From Stutzerimonas xanthomarina DSM 18231 (GTDB lineage Bacteria > Pseudomonadota > Gammaproteobacteria > Pseudomonadales > Pseudomonadaceae), in contig NZ_FQXA01000008.1 of assembly GCF_900129835.1 (NCBI RefSeq), positions 116,598 through 180,597 of the forward strand: a DNA stretch of 64,000 bases, written 5' to 3'. This document shows positions 1 to 10,095 of the stretch, one piece after another (position 1 is the stretch's first letter; every line of letters starts with the position of its first letter). Below the pieces are notes generated by a model, which searched no databases, was not told the DNA's origin, and was given only the letters and a program-made list of their open reading frames with translations. Both the position numbers and the translations under genes were made by a program.

Positions 1-112
1 GCAAGTCGCGTAGGGTGCCGACTAACGCCTCGCGGCCATAGCGCCGGTGCAGCGGCTCGCAGGCAGGGGCGCGCAACAGACGGTCGACCGAGGGCAGTCG
101 AACGCTGCTCAT
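1..112 (-). CDS. selA: L-seryl-tRNA(Sec) selenium transferase, N-terminal fragment cut by the window edge
   Basis: Only the first 37 codons are inside the window. They begin with ATG at 110-112 and read [16 protein letters not shown], then [19 protein letters not shown]. SelA proteins start with the same LPxIDRLLR segment followed by a YG...LR helix, the N-terminal domain that contacts tRNA-Sec. SelA is the PLP enzyme that converts seryl-tRNA(Sec) to selenocysteyl-tRNA(Sec). The catalytic part lies beyond position 1, so intactness cannot be judged. Identification rests on a short N-terminal motif. selB would be expected next on the far side. Confidence 0.75.
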   Translation of the reverse strand, partial: MSSVRLPSVDRLLRAPACEPLHRRYGREALVGTLRDL

Positions 113-303
113 GGCTGGCGTTTCGAATGATGATGCAATACGGAGAGGGTGGGCGTGGCGCCCATCGGGTCGACTGTGCTGAACGCTGTTGCGAGGCTGC
201 CTGACACGCAGGACTCCATCTTTTTTGTATTTCGCGAGCAGCATAGACGTTCAAATCGGCACAGGGTTCAGTCGGCCCTCATGTTCTTGCTGGCGCTGAA
301 ATG

Positions 304-327
304 AAAAAACCCGGGCAAGCCCGGGTT
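304..327 (-). terminator. Intrinsic terminator of the Tim44-domain gene
   Basis: A perfect 9-bp stem (308-316 with 319-327, CCCGGG core) is closed by a 2-nt gap. On the minus strand it is followed by a T tract, the complement of the A run at 304-309. It lies just past the stop of the gene ending at 347. Confidence 0.8.
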
Positions 328-346
328 CTTCATTCGTCTACGCGTG

Positions 347-1186
347 TCAGGCGTTCTGGCGGATACCCGCGACCAGCCATGGCTGGTTCTCGCCTTGTGC
401 ACGCTCCATGCGCCAGCTTTCGCTGAATGACTCGCCCTGGTCGAAGCGCGAATTCTTCGACACGCCAACGAAGGTGAGGGTGGCGACGGTCTTGTCGGCC
501 TGATCGTCGACGCCATCGAGCTGAATCTGCAGGTCGTCAACGAAGGTGGACTGATAGGCATCGCCAATTTCGGCACGTTCGCGCTTGAGGAATTCGAACA
601 GCTGCGGCGTGACGAACTCGCTGATCTTGTCCATTTCGTTGGCATCCCAGTGCTGTTGGAGCGACAGGAAATGTTCGCGTGCCGCGGCAACGAAATTCTG
701 CTCGTTGAACCAGGCCGGCGCATTGATTACCGGTACAGCTGCTGCAGATGTGGCGCTGCTGCCGAAGATTGACGGCTGCGCAGGCATCTCGCGTTGCATC
801 GGAGCATGTCCGTGTCCTGCCATGGCTGGCTGCTGCTGGCGACGACGCGCGGCGAGGAAGCGGAACAGCAGGAAAGCGATACCGCCGAAGATCAGAATGT
901 CCATGAACTGGATGCCTTCGAAGCCATCACCCATGAACATCGAGGCCAACAAGCCACCGGCAGCGAGGCCGGCCAGCGGGCCGAGCCAGCGCGACGCACC
1001 ACTGGCGGCGGCCGGTGTTTTGCCTGCCTGCGTCGGCGCTGCCTGGGTTTGCTTAGGCGCCTGACGAGTCTGATGGCTCGGTGCCGAGCCGAAGCTCTTG
1101 CCACCACCGAAACGCTTGGCGTGGGCGTCGAGGCTGAACGTCAGGCTGAGGCACAGCGCCATGAAGAGGCTAAGCACAGATTTCAT
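347..1186 (-). CDS. Tim44-like domain membrane protein
   Basis: A 279-residue protein starting at the ATG at 1186. Residues 1-23 look like a signal peptide ending AHA. A Gly/Ser/Gln/Pro-rich linker follows, then two hydrophobic segments at about 68-85 and 96-111, the second ending in a positively charged RRR. The C-terminal half, about 150-275, resembles the Tim44/MRP-L45-like fold used by mitochondrial import factors. In Pseudomonas such proteins are annotated only as Tim44-domain proteins and their bacterial role is not settled. The gene stands alone, with its own terminator at 304-327. The family call is reasonably firm; no function is proposed. Confidence 0.75.
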   Translation of the reverse strand: MKSVLSLFMALCLSLTFSLDAHAKRFGGGKSFGSAPSHQTRQAPKQTQAAPTQAGKTPAAASGASRWLGPLAGLAAGGLLASMFMGDGFEGIQFMDILIFGGIAFLLFRFLAARRRQQQPAMAGHGHAPMQREMPAQPSIFGSSATSAAAVPVINAPAWFNEQNFVAAAREHFLSLQQHWDANEMDKISEFVTPQLFEFLKRERAEIGDAYQSTFVDDLQIQLDGVDDQADKTVATLTFVGVSKNSRFDQGESFSESWRMERAQGENQPWLVAGIRQNA

Positions 1187-1395
1187 TAAGTGTTTCCATG
1201 TTGGGTGAAGGTACGCGCGCCATGTTGCACAGAGGGGCGATACAACGCCAGAGGTAAGTGTTTCAGGCTTTTGCATTTGCGCGTGATGGCACTTTGGTTC
1301 CGGTTCACCGATTTTTCGTCTACCCTCTCGCCGCCCGACGCACGGGAAAGGCCGTTCCAGACGGTCCGAATCGATGAAATATGGAGTAGTACCGG

Positions 1396-1830
1396 ATGAA
1401 ATCTCTCGTTGCCCTCACCGCAGCCATCACCTGCACGCTGGCCCTGCAGGGTTGTACCACGCACCTGGCCGAGGGGCAGAAACGCGAGCTGGCGATCTAT
1501 GAAGAGAAGGGTCTGCTGGTCAGGGAGAAGAGCGTGGGCACTGCGGCTGTGCTGGGGATCTTTCCGGGCGCGGGCTATTTCTACACCGGTCACTATGTGC
1601 TGGGGATCACCACCTTGCCGCTGTATCCCTTCCTCGGCCCGCTGTGGATGCCCTTCGACGCTGCCGCCTCGGCCAAGAGCCGCAATTATTACGCAACCAA
1701 GATGGAAGCCGAGCGCAACAAGGCGCGCGACTTGCGCGAGCTGGACCATCGCCTTGAAGACAAGCAGCTGACCTACGAGCAGCACATTCGCGAGCAGCGC
1801 GCCATCGAAGCCAGGTACGCGGCGTACTGA
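1396..1830 (+). CDS. Small predicted lipoprotein
   Basis: A 144-residue protein starting at ATG 1396 with GGAG about 10 nt upstream. It has a short signal peptide with lipobox LQGC (Cys about residue 20), so it should be lipidated. A central hydrophobic, aromatic stretch (YFYTGHYVLGITTLPLYPF) could be a membrane-associated hairpin. The C-terminal third is highly charged and helical. I do not recognise a characterised homologue. It is divergent from the Tim44-domain gene, so 1187-1395 holds both promoters. Confidence 0.7.
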   Translation: MKSLVALTAAITCTLALQGCTTHLAEGQKRELAIYEEKGLLVREKSVGTAAVLGIFPGAGYFYTGHYVLGITTLPLYPFLGPLWMPFDAAASAKSRNYYATKMEAERNKARDLRELDHRLEDKQLTYEQHIREQRAIEARYAAY

Positions 1831-1862
1831 TCCAGGAGAAACGGCAGTCTTTAAGGCCGGGA

Positions 1863-1892
1863 GGGAGGGTACCGTCAAGCGGTACGCCTCCC
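1863..1892. terminator. Possible bidirectional terminator between convergent genes
   Basis: A stem of about 11 bp (GGAGG, one bulge, GTACCG pairing with CGGTACGCCTCC) with a 4-nt loop lies between the lipoprotein stop and the TRAP binding-protein stop. There is no clear U tract, so the call rests on position and stem strength. Confidence 0.45.
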
Positions 1893-1911
1893 TGGGGCAC
1901 TGAGCGAATGC

Positions 1912-3021
1912 CTAGCGCCAGTTGTACAGTTCTTTCTCGGAAATTTCGTGCATCGGCTTGACCTGGGCCTGGAAGGCTTTCATCGAGGCCCAGATGCGCC
2001 CGTTCAGCTCGCTTTGCGCGGCCAGTTCACCGAGGACGACGTCCGATTGCTCGCGCATCGCGGCCAGTACTTCGTCGGGGAAACGCTTGAGCTGGGTGCC
2101 CTGCTGCTTGAGCTGCTCGAGCGCCAGGGCGTTGTTGTAGACATAGTCGTCGATCATATCGCGGCTGGCGGCGAGGGCAGCTTCGGTGAGAATCGCGCGC
2201 AGGTCATCTGGGAGGCTGTCGAGGGCCTTCTGATTGATCAGCAGTTCCAGTACGGCCTGAGGTTCCTGCCAGCCGGGGTAGTAGTAGTACTTCGCCGCTT
2301 TATGCAGGCCGAAGGCGAGGTCGTTGTACGGGCTGACCCAGTCAGTGGCGTCGATTGCACCGGTCTGCAGCGCGGTGAAGACTTCGCCGCCGGGCATATT
2401 CACGGTCGTTGCGCCAAGACGGCTCAGCACTTCACCGCCGAGGCCGGGCGTGCGGATCTTCAAGCCTTGCAGGTCTTGAAGGGAGTTAATCTCCTTGTTG
2501 AACCAGCCGCCCATCTGCATGGCGGTATTGCCGACCACCATGGGTTTGACGCCGTAGGGGGCGTAGGCTTCATCCCAGAATGCCTGACCGCCGCCGCGGG
2601 TCAGCCAGGCGTTCATCTCGCTGGTCGACAGGCCGAACGGCACCGAAGTGAAGAACTGCGCGGTGGGCACCTTGCCCTTCCAGTAATAAGCCGCGCCGTG
2701 GCCCAGCTCGGCAGTGCCGCGCGAGACAGCGTCGAATACTTCCAGCGCGGGCACCAGCTCACCGGCGGCGTAGACCTTGATGGTCAAACGACCGTCGCTC
2801 ATGGCGCTGACACGATCAGCCAGGCGCTGAGCGGCAGTGCCGAGGCCGGGATAGTTTTTCGGCCAGGCGGTAACCATCTTCCAGTCGTAGGTCTTGGGCG
2901 CTTCGCTGGCTGCAGCTTCGGGCTCGGCGGTGGGTTCGACTTTCTTTTCGTCGTTGCAGCCTGCAAGGCTAAGGGAGGCAAGCAGGGCAGCGGCGGCACC
3001 AAACAAGTGACGGCGTTTCAT
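1912..3021 (-). CDS. TRAP transporter substrate-binding lipoprotein, DctP family
   Basis: A 369-residue protein from ATG 3021. An MKRR N-terminus, a hydrophobic segment and the lipobox LAGC predict a lipoprotein. The mature part has the DctP fold: KMVTAWPKNYPGLG near the start, the PALEVFDAVSRGTAELGHG segment, and the IRTPGLGGEVLSRLGATTVNMPGGEVFTALQTGAIDATDWV segment typical of TRAP receptors. The subfamily resembles receptors for 2-oxo or branched-chain carboxylates. No DctQ or DctM membrane subunits lie beside it, so it is an orphan receptor, or its partners are elsewhere. The ligand cannot be read from the sequence. Confidence 0.85.
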   Translation of the reverse strand: MKRRHLFGAAAALLASLSLAGCNDEKKVEPTAEPEAAASEAPKTYDWKMVTAWPKNYPGLGTAAQRLADRVSAMSDGRLTIKVYAAGELVPALEVFDAVSRGTAELGHGAAYYWKGKVPTAQFFTSVPFGLSTSEMNAWLTRGGGQAFWDEAYAPYGVKPMVVGNTAMQMGGWFNKEINSLQDLQGLKIRTPGLGGEVLSRLGATTVNMPGGEVFTALQTGAIDATDWVSPYNDLAFGLHKAAKYYYYPGWQEPQAVLELLINQKALDSLPDDLRAILTEAALAASRDMIDDYVYNNALALEQLKQQGTQLKRFPDEVLAAMREQSDVVLGELAAQSELNGRIWASMKAFQAQVKPMHEISEKELYNWR

Positions 3022-3076
3022 GAATGGCTGTTCCTTTGGCGAATTTTATTAGTATGGGTGTAGGTTGACGTAAACG

Positions 3077-5266
3077 TCATAGCGCTTCCAGTTTGGCATA
3101 ACTGAGCATCAACCACTTGCTTCCTTCGTCTTCGAAATTCACTTGCACCCGTGCTTGAGCGCCGGAGCCTTCAAAATTCAGGATGGTGCCCTCGCCGAAA
3201 AGCGAATGACGCACGCGCTGACCGAGGCTGAACGGCGTCTCCGGCACGCTGGCACCGTCGAACAGCGAGCCGCCGCTCATGCCGCGGCTATTGAAGCTGC
3301 GACTGACAGTATTGCTCAGGCGCACTTCGCTGATCAGCGCCGGCGGCACCTCGCGGATGAAGCGCGAGATCTTGTTATAGGTCTCGCTGCCGTACAGCCG
3401 GCGGGTTTCAGCATAGGTGACGATCAGCTGCTGCATGGCACGGGTAATGCCGACGTAGGCCAGGCGGCGTTCCTCTTCGAGACGGCCGGGTTCTTCCAGG
3501 CTCATCTTGTGCGGGAACAGGCCTTCCTCCATGCCGACCAGGAACACCAGTGGGAATTCCAGGCCCTTGGCGCTGTGCAGGGTCATCAGCTGCACGCTGT
3601 CTTCGTGGTCGCCGGCCTGCTGTTCGCCGGCCTCCAGCGAGGCGTGATCGAGGAAGGCGGCGAGCGGGGTCTGCTCGTCTTCCTGATCTTCGCTGTAGTT
3701 GTCGAAGGCGCGCGCGGCTGAAACCAGTTCCTCAAGGTTTTCCACCCGTGCCTGGGCTTTCTCGCCTTTCTCGTCACGGTGGTAAGCGAGCAGCCCGGAC
3801 TGTTCGATGACCAGCTGCGCCATGTTGTGCAGCTGCATGCCTTCGACTTTCAGGGCGAGCGTGTCGATCAGCTCGACGAAGCCGTTCAGTGCACTGGCTG
3901 CGCGGCCTGACACCACTTTGGTACCGACCGCCTGGTGCAGCGCGGCCCACATCGAGGTTTCCTGCTGGCGGGCCAGCTGGCGCAGGGCTTCGACGGTCTT
4001 CTCACCGATGCCGCGCGCCGGCACGTTGATCACCCGCTCCAGCGCTGCATCATTGTCCCGCGCCTGAATCAGGCGCAGGTAGGCCATGGCGTTCTTGATC
4101 TCGGCGCGCTCGAAGAAGCGCTGGCCGCCGTAGATGCGGTAGGGGATGCGTTCGCGCAGCAAGGCTTCTTCGAGGACGCGAGACTGGGCGTTGGAGCGAT
4201 ATAGGATGGCGATTTCGCTGCGACTCATGCCGCCGCGAATGGCCTTCTCGATGCTCTCGACGACGTAGCGCGCTTCGTCGTGTTCGTTGAAGGCGGCATA
4301 GAGGCTGATCGGCTCGCCCTCGCAGCCTTCGGTCCACAGTTCCTTGCCCAGGCGACCCTGGTTGTTGGCGATCAGCGCGTTGGCGGCCTTGAGGATGCAG
4401 GCGGTGGAGCGGTAGTTCTGTTCCAGACGGATGGTTTCGGCGTCCTGGAAGTCTTCGCTGAACTGATGCAGGTTCTCCACCCGCGCGCCGCGCCAGCCGT
4501 AAATCGACTGATCGTCGTCACCCACCACCATCAGGCTGTCGCCGCCCTTGGCCAAGAGGCGCAGCCAGGCGTACTGCACGGCGTTGGTGTCCTGGAATTC
4601 GTCTACCAGGATATGGCGGAAGCGGCGCTGGTAGTGGTCGAGCAGACCCGGGTTGTCGCGCCACAGATCCAGCGCGCGCAGCAATAGCTCGGAAAAGTCG
4701 ATGACCCCAGCGCGGGCGCAGGCCTCTTCATAGGCCTGGTAGATGCTCAGCATGGTCGCCAGGAACAGGTCGCCGCTGGGCTGGATGTGCTTGGGCCGCA
4801 GACCTTCGTCCTTTTGCCCGTTGATCCACCACTGCGCCTGGCGCGCCGGCCAGCGCTGCTCGTCGAGGCCGAGCTCACGGATCACGCGCTTGACCAGGCG
4901 CTGCTGATCGTCGGAGTCGAGGATCTGGAAGTTCTGCGCCAGCTTCGCTTCCTGCCAATGGGCACGCAGCAAGCGGTGCGCTAGGCCGTGGAAGGTGCCG
5001 ACCCACATGCCTTGCGGGTTGACCTTCATCAGCTGCTCGATGCGCTGGCGCATCTCGGCCGCGGCCTTGTTGGTAAAGGTTACCGACAAGATCGAATGCA
5101 GCGAGGCGCGCTCAACCTGGTGCAGCCAGGCGATACGATGCACCAGCACGCGGGTCTTGCCCGAGCCGGCACCAGCGAGGACCAATTGACGACCCAGCGG
5201 CGCGGCCACGGCCTGGCGCTGGGCATCGTTGAGGGAGTTCAGGAGAAAGGAGAGATCGTCATGCAT
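3077..5266 (-). CDS. uvrD: DNA helicase II (UvrD)
   Basis: A 729-residue superfamily 1A 3'-5' helicase acting in nucleotide excision and methyl-directed mismatch repair. Motif I is GAGSGKT near residue 30, motif II is VDEFQDTN, motif III is GDDDQSIYGWRGA, and the C-terminal motifs include QNYRST, TLHSAKGLEF and VGITRA. The C-terminal LGQRVRHSLFGEGTIL stretch is the Tudor-like tail. The start at 5266 (MHDDLSFLLNSLN) was chosen because this is where homology begins and the length matches Pseudomonas UvrD. The open frame extends about 50 codons further upstream, but that part has no helicase character. Confidence 0.97.
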   Translation of the reverse strand: MHDDLSFLLNSLNDAQRQAVAAPLGRQLVLAGAGSGKTRVLVHRIAWLHQVERASLHSILSVTFTNKAAAEMRQRIEQLMKVNPQGMWVGTFHGLAHRLLRAHWQEAKLAQNFQILDSDDQQRLVKRVIRELGLDEQRWPARQAQWWINGQKDEGLRPKHIQPSGDLFLATMLSIYQAYEEACARAGVIDFSELLLRALDLWRDNPGLLDHYQRRFRHILVDEFQDTNAVQYAWLRLLAKGGDSLMVVGDDDQSIYGWRGARVENLHQFSEDFQDAETIRLEQNYRSTACILKAANALIANNQGRLGKELWTEGCEGEPISLYAAFNEHDEARYVVESIEKAIRGGMSRSEIAILYRSNAQSRVLEEALLRERIPYRIYGGQRFFERAEIKNAMAYLRLIQARDNDAALERVINVPARGIGEKTVEALRQLARQQETSMWAALHQAVGTKVVSGRAASALNGFVELIDTLALKVEGMQLHNMAQLVIEQSGLLAYHRDEKGEKAQARVENLEELVSAARAFDNYSEDQEDEQTPLAAFLDHASLEAGEQQAGDHEDSVQLMTLHSAKGLEFPLVFLVGMEEGLFPHKMSLEEPGRLEEERRLAYVGITRAMQQLIVTYAETRRLYGSETYNKISRFIREVPPALISEVRLSNTVSRSFNSRGMSGGSLFDGASVPETPFSLGQRVRHSLFGEGTILNFEGSGAQARVQVNFEDEGSKWLMLSYAKLEAL

Positions 5267-5552
5267 GGGCGCCATTCTAGCCGGAAATCTGCCCGACCCG
5301 CTCGTGCAACGGATAGACGCCAGTGGGGCCGGGGCGGGTGCACAGCTTGCCTGGACAAGCGCAGAAGTCGTGCATCGCCGGCGCCGGGCGTCGGTCACTG
5401 GGCCTCGAATATCCATCTGATCGATACCGGCGTATCGTCAACCACGGTCTTTGGTCGGACAGACGATGACCGGGCGCCAGCATCGTGCCATTATCGGGGC
5501 GTGCCACAGTGCAACGCCTACCGCTCCAAACGCCCAATACAAGAACAACCCG

Positions 5553-8393
5553 ATGATCGATTCCGCACAAGCCAATCCGTCGGCGTCAATGGCCATGGAG
5601 GACCACGCCGCTTTCAACCATGCCGAGACCGATCAGCTGACCGAGCGTACGCGGCTGCTCTATCAGGGCTCACGGCTTGCGCTGCTGCTGATGATGATCA
5701 CCAGCCTGGTGTTTCCCGCCGTGCTCTGGACGGAAGGGCCGAAGCTGCAGTTGGCGGTCTGGTCAGGTGCGACCTTTGCGCTCGTTCTCCTGAGGCTGCA
5801 GCAGACACGCAGCTTTGCCAAAGCCAGCGCGTTGGAACAGCAACATTCCCGCTGGTATCGCTCCTTTCTGCTGGCAAGTGTTGCCAGCGGCGTGACGCTC
5901 GGCTACGCCGCTATCGAGCTGGCGCTGTACGGCGAATTTCTGCAGCAAACGGTACTGCTTGGCTCGCTTGCCTCGGTGTTCTTCGCTGGTTGTGTGGCCT
6001 GCGGCGTATCGCTCCGCGCGTTTGGCGCTTTGGCCATTCCCGGGCTGCTTCCTCCGGCGGCAGTGCTGCTGGGCAGCGGCGAGCCTCAGCTGCAGGGGTG
6101 GGGCGTGTTGGCGGCGATCGTGTTGCTGACGCTGAGCATGATCGCCTGGCAGATGAATAAGCTGGTGACCGCCAGTCTGGCCCAGCGCCTGCACAATCAG
6201 CTGCTGATTCGATGGCTGGAAAGCATGCGTGGTGAGGCCCTCGAACTGAATGGCGAGCTGGGCCGGGAAATCGAACAGCGCCGCCACGCCGAGGGCCGGC
6301 TGCGAGAGGCTTTCGGTGGGCTCGAACGGCGCGTGATCGAGCGCACTGCGGCGCTGCGTGAGAGCGAGGCTCGTTTGAGTCTGGCTCTGGAAGCCAGTGA
6401 GCTGGGCATGTGGGACTGGGACATGGCCAATGATGAGGTCCATCACTCGCGGATGGATGTCATTTTCGGGGTTGGCCAGAGCGATCGGCTGCGGCTGGCC
6501 GACCAGCGGCGTCCTGAAGTGCATCCCGAGGATGGCCGACGTGTCCGGCAGGTGATGATCGATCATCTGAAGGGCAGGACCGATAGCTATGCCGTGCAAT
6601 ACCGAGCGATGCTGAGCGACGGTAGCTCCGTATGGATCGAAGACCGTGGGCGTGTCACCGAGCGTGATGCCAACGGTCGGGCCCTGCGCATGATTGGCAC
6701 CCGGCGAGACATCAGTGAGAGCCATCGTCAGGCCGAGCAATTGCGGTTGGCCGCGACAGTGTTCGAGGCGGCAGGCGAAGGCATGGCGATCATGGACCCC
6801 GAGTTCAATCTGCTGGCGGTCAATCAGGCCTGTTGCACGCTGTCCGGCTTCAGCCGAGAAGAACTGATCGGCAGCAGCGTCGCGCTGCTGGCCAGCTCCG
6901 AAGACAGCCGCCAGCAATATGCGGCGATTCGCGCAAGCCTGGCGCAGCACGGCAGCTGGCAAGGCGAGCTGATCGAGACCCGCAAGAACGGCGAGGTCTA
7001 CCCGCAATGGGCGCAGATGCGCGTGGTTCACGACCGGCACGGCAACGTTACCAATGTGGTCGCGTTCGTTTCCGACCTCAGCGTCAGGCGCCAGGTCGAG
7101 GAACGGCTGCGCTACCTGACCCACTTCGACGAGCTCACCGGGCTGGCCAATCGCAGCTTGCTCAAGGAACGGCTGCACAGCGCCTGCGAGCGTAGCCGCT
7201 GCAGCAATCGCGGGCTCGCGGTCTTCTATATCGATTTGGACCGCTTCAAGACGCTTAACGAAAGCCTTGGGCACGAGGCGGCTGATCGGTTGCTGCGTGA
7301 GGTCTCGCGCCGTCTGTCTCACACATTCTCAGACGCCGATACCATTGCCCGTTTGTCCGGTGATGAGTTCGTGGTGGTGGTCGAAGGGCACGGCAGCCTC
7401 GCCAGCCTGGCGCACAGCGGTAGCCGTTTGCTGTCGCGCATCAGCAAACCCATTCAGATCGACGACCAGGAGCTGGTCATCAGCGCGTCCATCGGTGTCA
7501 GCCTGATGCCGGACAATTCGCGTGAGGCGACCTCGCTGCTGCTGCAGGCCAACATGGCCATGCAGCATGCCAAGCATCTGGGCGGCAACACCCTGCAGTT
7601 TTTCACCGAGCGCTTGCAGGTGTCGAGCCTGGAAAATCTCAAGCTGGAAAACCAGCTGCGTCGCGCCATCGAGGAAGGGCAGCTGGAAGTGTTCTACCAA
7701 CCGCGATTGAGCGTGGCGGAAGATGGCCTGGATGCGGCCGAAGCGCTGGTGCGCTGGCGGCATCCACAGAAAGGCCTCATTGCGCCGGGCTTTTTCATTC
7801 CGCTGGCGGAGGAAACCGGGCTGATCATTGCCCTCGGCGAGTTCGTCCTGCGCGAGGCCTGTCGGCAGGCGCGCCAGTGGCAACTCGACGGGCTGGCCGC
7901 AATTCGGGTCTCGGTGAACCTGTCGGTCAAGCAGTTGCGTCAGGGCAACTTCGTCAGCCTGGTGCGCCAGGTGCTGGAGGAGACCGGGCTGCCAGCCGAC
8001 CGGCTCGAACTGGAGCTGACCGAAAGCCAGCTGCTCGATGACATCGACAATGCCATCAGCATCAGCCGCCAACTGCGCGCGCTCGGCGTGAAGCTGGCCA
8101 TCGACGACTTCGGTACCGGCTATTCCTCACTCAGCTACCTCAAACGCTTCCCGGTGGACTATGTGAAGATTGACCGTTCGTTCATCTCCGAGCTGGATCA
8201 GGTCGGCGAAGATTCGGCCATCGTCCGGGCCATCATCGCCATGGTCCATAGCCTGGAGCTGAAGGTTGTCGCCGAGGGCGTCGAAACCCAGGCCCAGGCG
8301 GACTTCCTCAAGGCGCACGACTGCGACGAGATGCAGGGCTACCTGATCAGCCGGCCGGTGCCGCCTGAGGAATTCGCCAAACTCTTGGTTTGA
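5553..8393 (+). CDS. Membrane PAS-PAS-GGDEF-EAL cyclic-di-GMP signalling protein
   Basis: A 946-residue protein. Residues about 25-205 contain roughly six hydrophobic segments. Then come a charged coiled coil, two PAS/PAC units (about 275-400 and 400-525), a GGDEF domain (about 530-690) and an EAL domain (about 700-945). The GGDEF signature reads SGDEF, and the RxxD product-inhibition position reads SDAD, so the I-site is absent. The EAL domain keeps [34 protein letters not shown] and QGY, so it should be an active phosphodiesterase. From memory, PAO1 has a GGDEF/EAL gene in the same place beside uvrD (PA5442). The start at 5553 is a choice among several; no strong ribosome site decides it. 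Confidence 0.9.
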   Translation: MIDSAQANPSASMAMEDHAAFNHAETDQLTERTRLLYQGSRLALLLMMITSLVFPAVLWTEGPKLQLAVWSGATFALVLLRLQQTRSFAKASALEQQHSRWYRSFLLASVASGVTLGYAAIELALYGEFLQQTVLLGSLASVFFAGCVACGVSLRAFGALAIPGLLPPAAVLLGSGEPQLQGWGVLAAIVLLTLSMIAWQMNKLVTASLAQRLHNQLLIRWLESMRGEALELNGELGREIEQRRHAEGRLREAFGGLERRVIERTAALRESEARLSLALEASELGMWDWDMANDEVHHSRMDVIFGVGQSDRLRLADQRRPEVHPEDGRRVRQVMIDHLKGRTDSYAVQYRAMLSDGSSVWIEDRGRVTERDANGRALRMIGTRRDISESHRQAEQLRLAATVFEAAGEGMAIMDPEFNLLAVNQACCTLSGFSREELIGSSVALLASSEDSRQQYAAIRASLAQHGSWQGELIETRKNGEVYPQWAQMRVVHDRHGNVTNVVAFVSDLSVRRQVEERLRYLTHFDELTGLANRSLLKERLHSACERSRCSNRGLAVFYIDLDRFKTLNESLGHEAADRLLREVSRRLSHTFSDADTIARLSGDEFVVVVEGHGSLASLAHSGSRLLSRISKPIQIDDQELVISASIGVSLMPDNSREATSLLLQANMAMQHAKHLGGNTLQFFTERLQVSSLENLKLENQLRRAIEEGQLEVFYQPRLSVAEDGLDAAEALVRWRHPQKGLIAPGFFIPLAEETGLIIALGEFVLREACRQARQWQLDGLAAIRVSVNLSVKQLRQGNFVSLVRQVLEETGLPADRLELELTESQLLDDIDNAISISRQLRALGVKLAIDDFGTGYSSLSYLKRFPVDYVKIDRSFISELDQVGEDSAIVRAIIAMVHSLELKVVAEGVETQAQADFLKAHDCDEMQGYLISRPVPPEEFAKLLV

Positions 8394-8419
8394 TGGTGTG
8401 GGGGCTGGGCTTTGCGGCT

Positions 8420-8492
8420 CGTAGGGTGGGCTTCAGCTCACCGCTTGTCTCTGCGGTACTTCGACTGCTGGTGGGCTGAAGCCCACCCTACG
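8420..8492. repeat. Palindromic intergenic repeat, GTAGGGTGGGC type
   Basis: Arms 8420-8442 and 8470-8492 are inverted copies with one mismatch (CGTAGGGTGGGCTTCAGC and its complement). They enclose a 27-nt loop between the convergent ends of the GGDEF-EAL gene and trhP. Related elements occur at 13889-13928 and 49042-49129. This looks like a dispersed REP-like element; here it could also act as a bidirectional terminator. Confidence 0.7.
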
Positions 8493-8555
8493 GCTGTCGC
8501 GGCGAAACCCGCCACGCGGCGGAGCGGGACTTCAGCCGGCGCGTCGTGCTGGCGG

Positions 8556-9911
8556 CTAGCCGCGGGTGGTGCCGCCGTCCAGCTCGCGCATCAGCAGCGC
8601 ATGCTGCAAATCGACGCTTTCCGGCACTGGCACATAGAGCACGTGGCCGTCGCCAGGCGCCACTTCGGCACGTTCGCCGCGCTTGTTCTCCAGCGCGTCC
8701 AGGCGGAAGTTCAGGTTGCCTTGCGGCGTCATCAACTCCAGGCGGTCGCCGACAGCGAAGCGATTTTTGACGATCACTTCGGCCAGGCCGTTGCGCCGCT
8801 CACCGGTCAGTTCACCGACGAACTGCTGGCGGTCCGACAGTGAGAAGCCACGCTCGTAATTCTGGTACTCGTCGTGCACATGGCGACGCAGGAAGCCTTC
8901 GGTATAGCCGCGGTGGGCGAGGGATTCCAAGGTGTCCATCAGTGACTTGTCGAAGGGTCTGCCGGCGACTGCGTCGTCGATGGCCTTGCGGTAGACCTGG
9001 GCGGTGCGCGCCACGTAGTAGTGCGACTTGGTCCGGCCTTCGATCTTCAGCGAATGCACGCCCATCTGCACCAGCCGCTCGACATGCTGGACGGCGCGCA
9101 AGTCCTTGGAATTCATGATGTAGGTGCCGTGCTCGTCCTCGAAGGCTTCCATCATTTCGCCGGGACGGCTGCTGTCTTCGAGGAGGAATACCTGATCGGT
9201 CGGCGCGCCGGCACCCAGGGTGGGCTCGATTTGCTGTACCGGGATCGGCTGGTACTGCTGCACGATGTTGCCCAGTTCGTCTTCCTTGCCTTCGTGAGCC
9301 TTGTATTCCCAGCGGCAGGCATTGGTGCAGGAACCCTGGTTGGGGTCGCGCTTGTTGATGTAGCCCGAGAGCAGGCAGCGCCCGGAATAGGCCATGCACA
9401 GCGCGCCGTGGACGAAGACCTCCAGCTCCATGCCCGGCACCTTTTCACGAATGTCGCCGATCTCTTCCAGCGACAGCTCGCGCGAGAGGATGGCGCGGGT
9501 CAGGCCCTGCTGGCGCCAGAACTCGACGCTGGCCCAGTTCACCGCGTTGGCCTGTACCGACAGGTGAATGGTCATTTCCGGAAAATGCTGGCGAACCAGC
9601 ATGATCAGGCCGGGATCGGACATGATCAGCGCGTCCGGGCCCATCGCGACCACCGGTTCCAGGTCCTTGATGAAGGTGCGCAGCTTGGCGTTGTGTGGCG
9701 CGATGTTGACCACCACGTAGAACCGCTTGCCCAGGGCGTGCGCTTCATCGATGCCCAGACGCAGATTGGCGTGATCGAACTCGTTGTTGCGCACGCGCAG
9801 GCTGTAGCGTGGCTGCCCGGCATAGACCGCGTCGGCGCCGTAGGCAAAGGCGTAGCGCATGGATTTCAGGGTGCCAGCGGGCGACAGCAATTCGGTGCGA
9901 GGGTGGGTCAT
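8556..9911 (-). CDS. trhP: tRNA uridine-34 hydroxylation protein TrhP (YegQ), peptidase U32 family
   Basis: A 451-residue protein nearly collinear with E. coli YegQ, starting ELLSPAGTLKSMRYAFAYGADAVYAG. It carries the U32 signature ELEVFVHGALCMAYSGRCLLS and the Cys-containing stretch through GSCTNACRWEY. E. coli TrhP, with prephenate as cosubstrate, helps form 5-hydroxyuridine at wobble position 34 of certain tRNAs. The U32 'peptidase' name is historical. Start ATG 9911 gives the expected N-terminus. It is convergent with the GGDEF-EAL gene across a palindromic repeat. Confidence 0.93.
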   Translation of the reverse strand: MTHPRTELLSPAGTLKSMRYAFAYGADAVYAGQPRYSLRVRNNEFDHANLRLGIDEAHALGKRFYVVVNIAPHNAKLRTFIKDLEPVVAMGPDALIMSDPGLIMLVRQHFPEMTIHLSVQANAVNWASVEFWRQQGLTRAILSRELSLEEIGDIREKVPGMELEVFVHGALCMAYSGRCLLSGYINKRDPNQGSCTNACRWEYKAHEGKEDELGNIVQQYQPIPVQQIEPTLGAGAPTDQVFLLEDSSRPGEMMEAFEDEHGTYIMNSKDLRAVQHVERLVQMGVHSLKIEGRTKSHYYVARTAQVYRKAIDDAVAGRPFDKSLMDTLESLAHRGYTEGFLRRHVHDEYQNYERGFSLSDRQQFVGELTGERRNGLAEVIVKNRFAVGDRLELMTPQGNLNFRLDALENKRGERAEVAPGDGHVLYVPVPESVDLQHALLMRELDGGTTRG

Positions 9912-10095
9912 GGTGCGGTGGCTCTGTATACCGACAAGAAGAGTGCGGATCCTACCGAGTTGCCTGGCGCTTTTCGCCGCGCCAGATCAAGTGCATCGCG
10001 AACTCCTGCGGCGGACCCCAGTCACTTTTAGACAGGGCTTGAGCCGAGCGCACCGAGTTCCGATGCAGGCCTGCCCGTTACCACCGGAGGCCATC

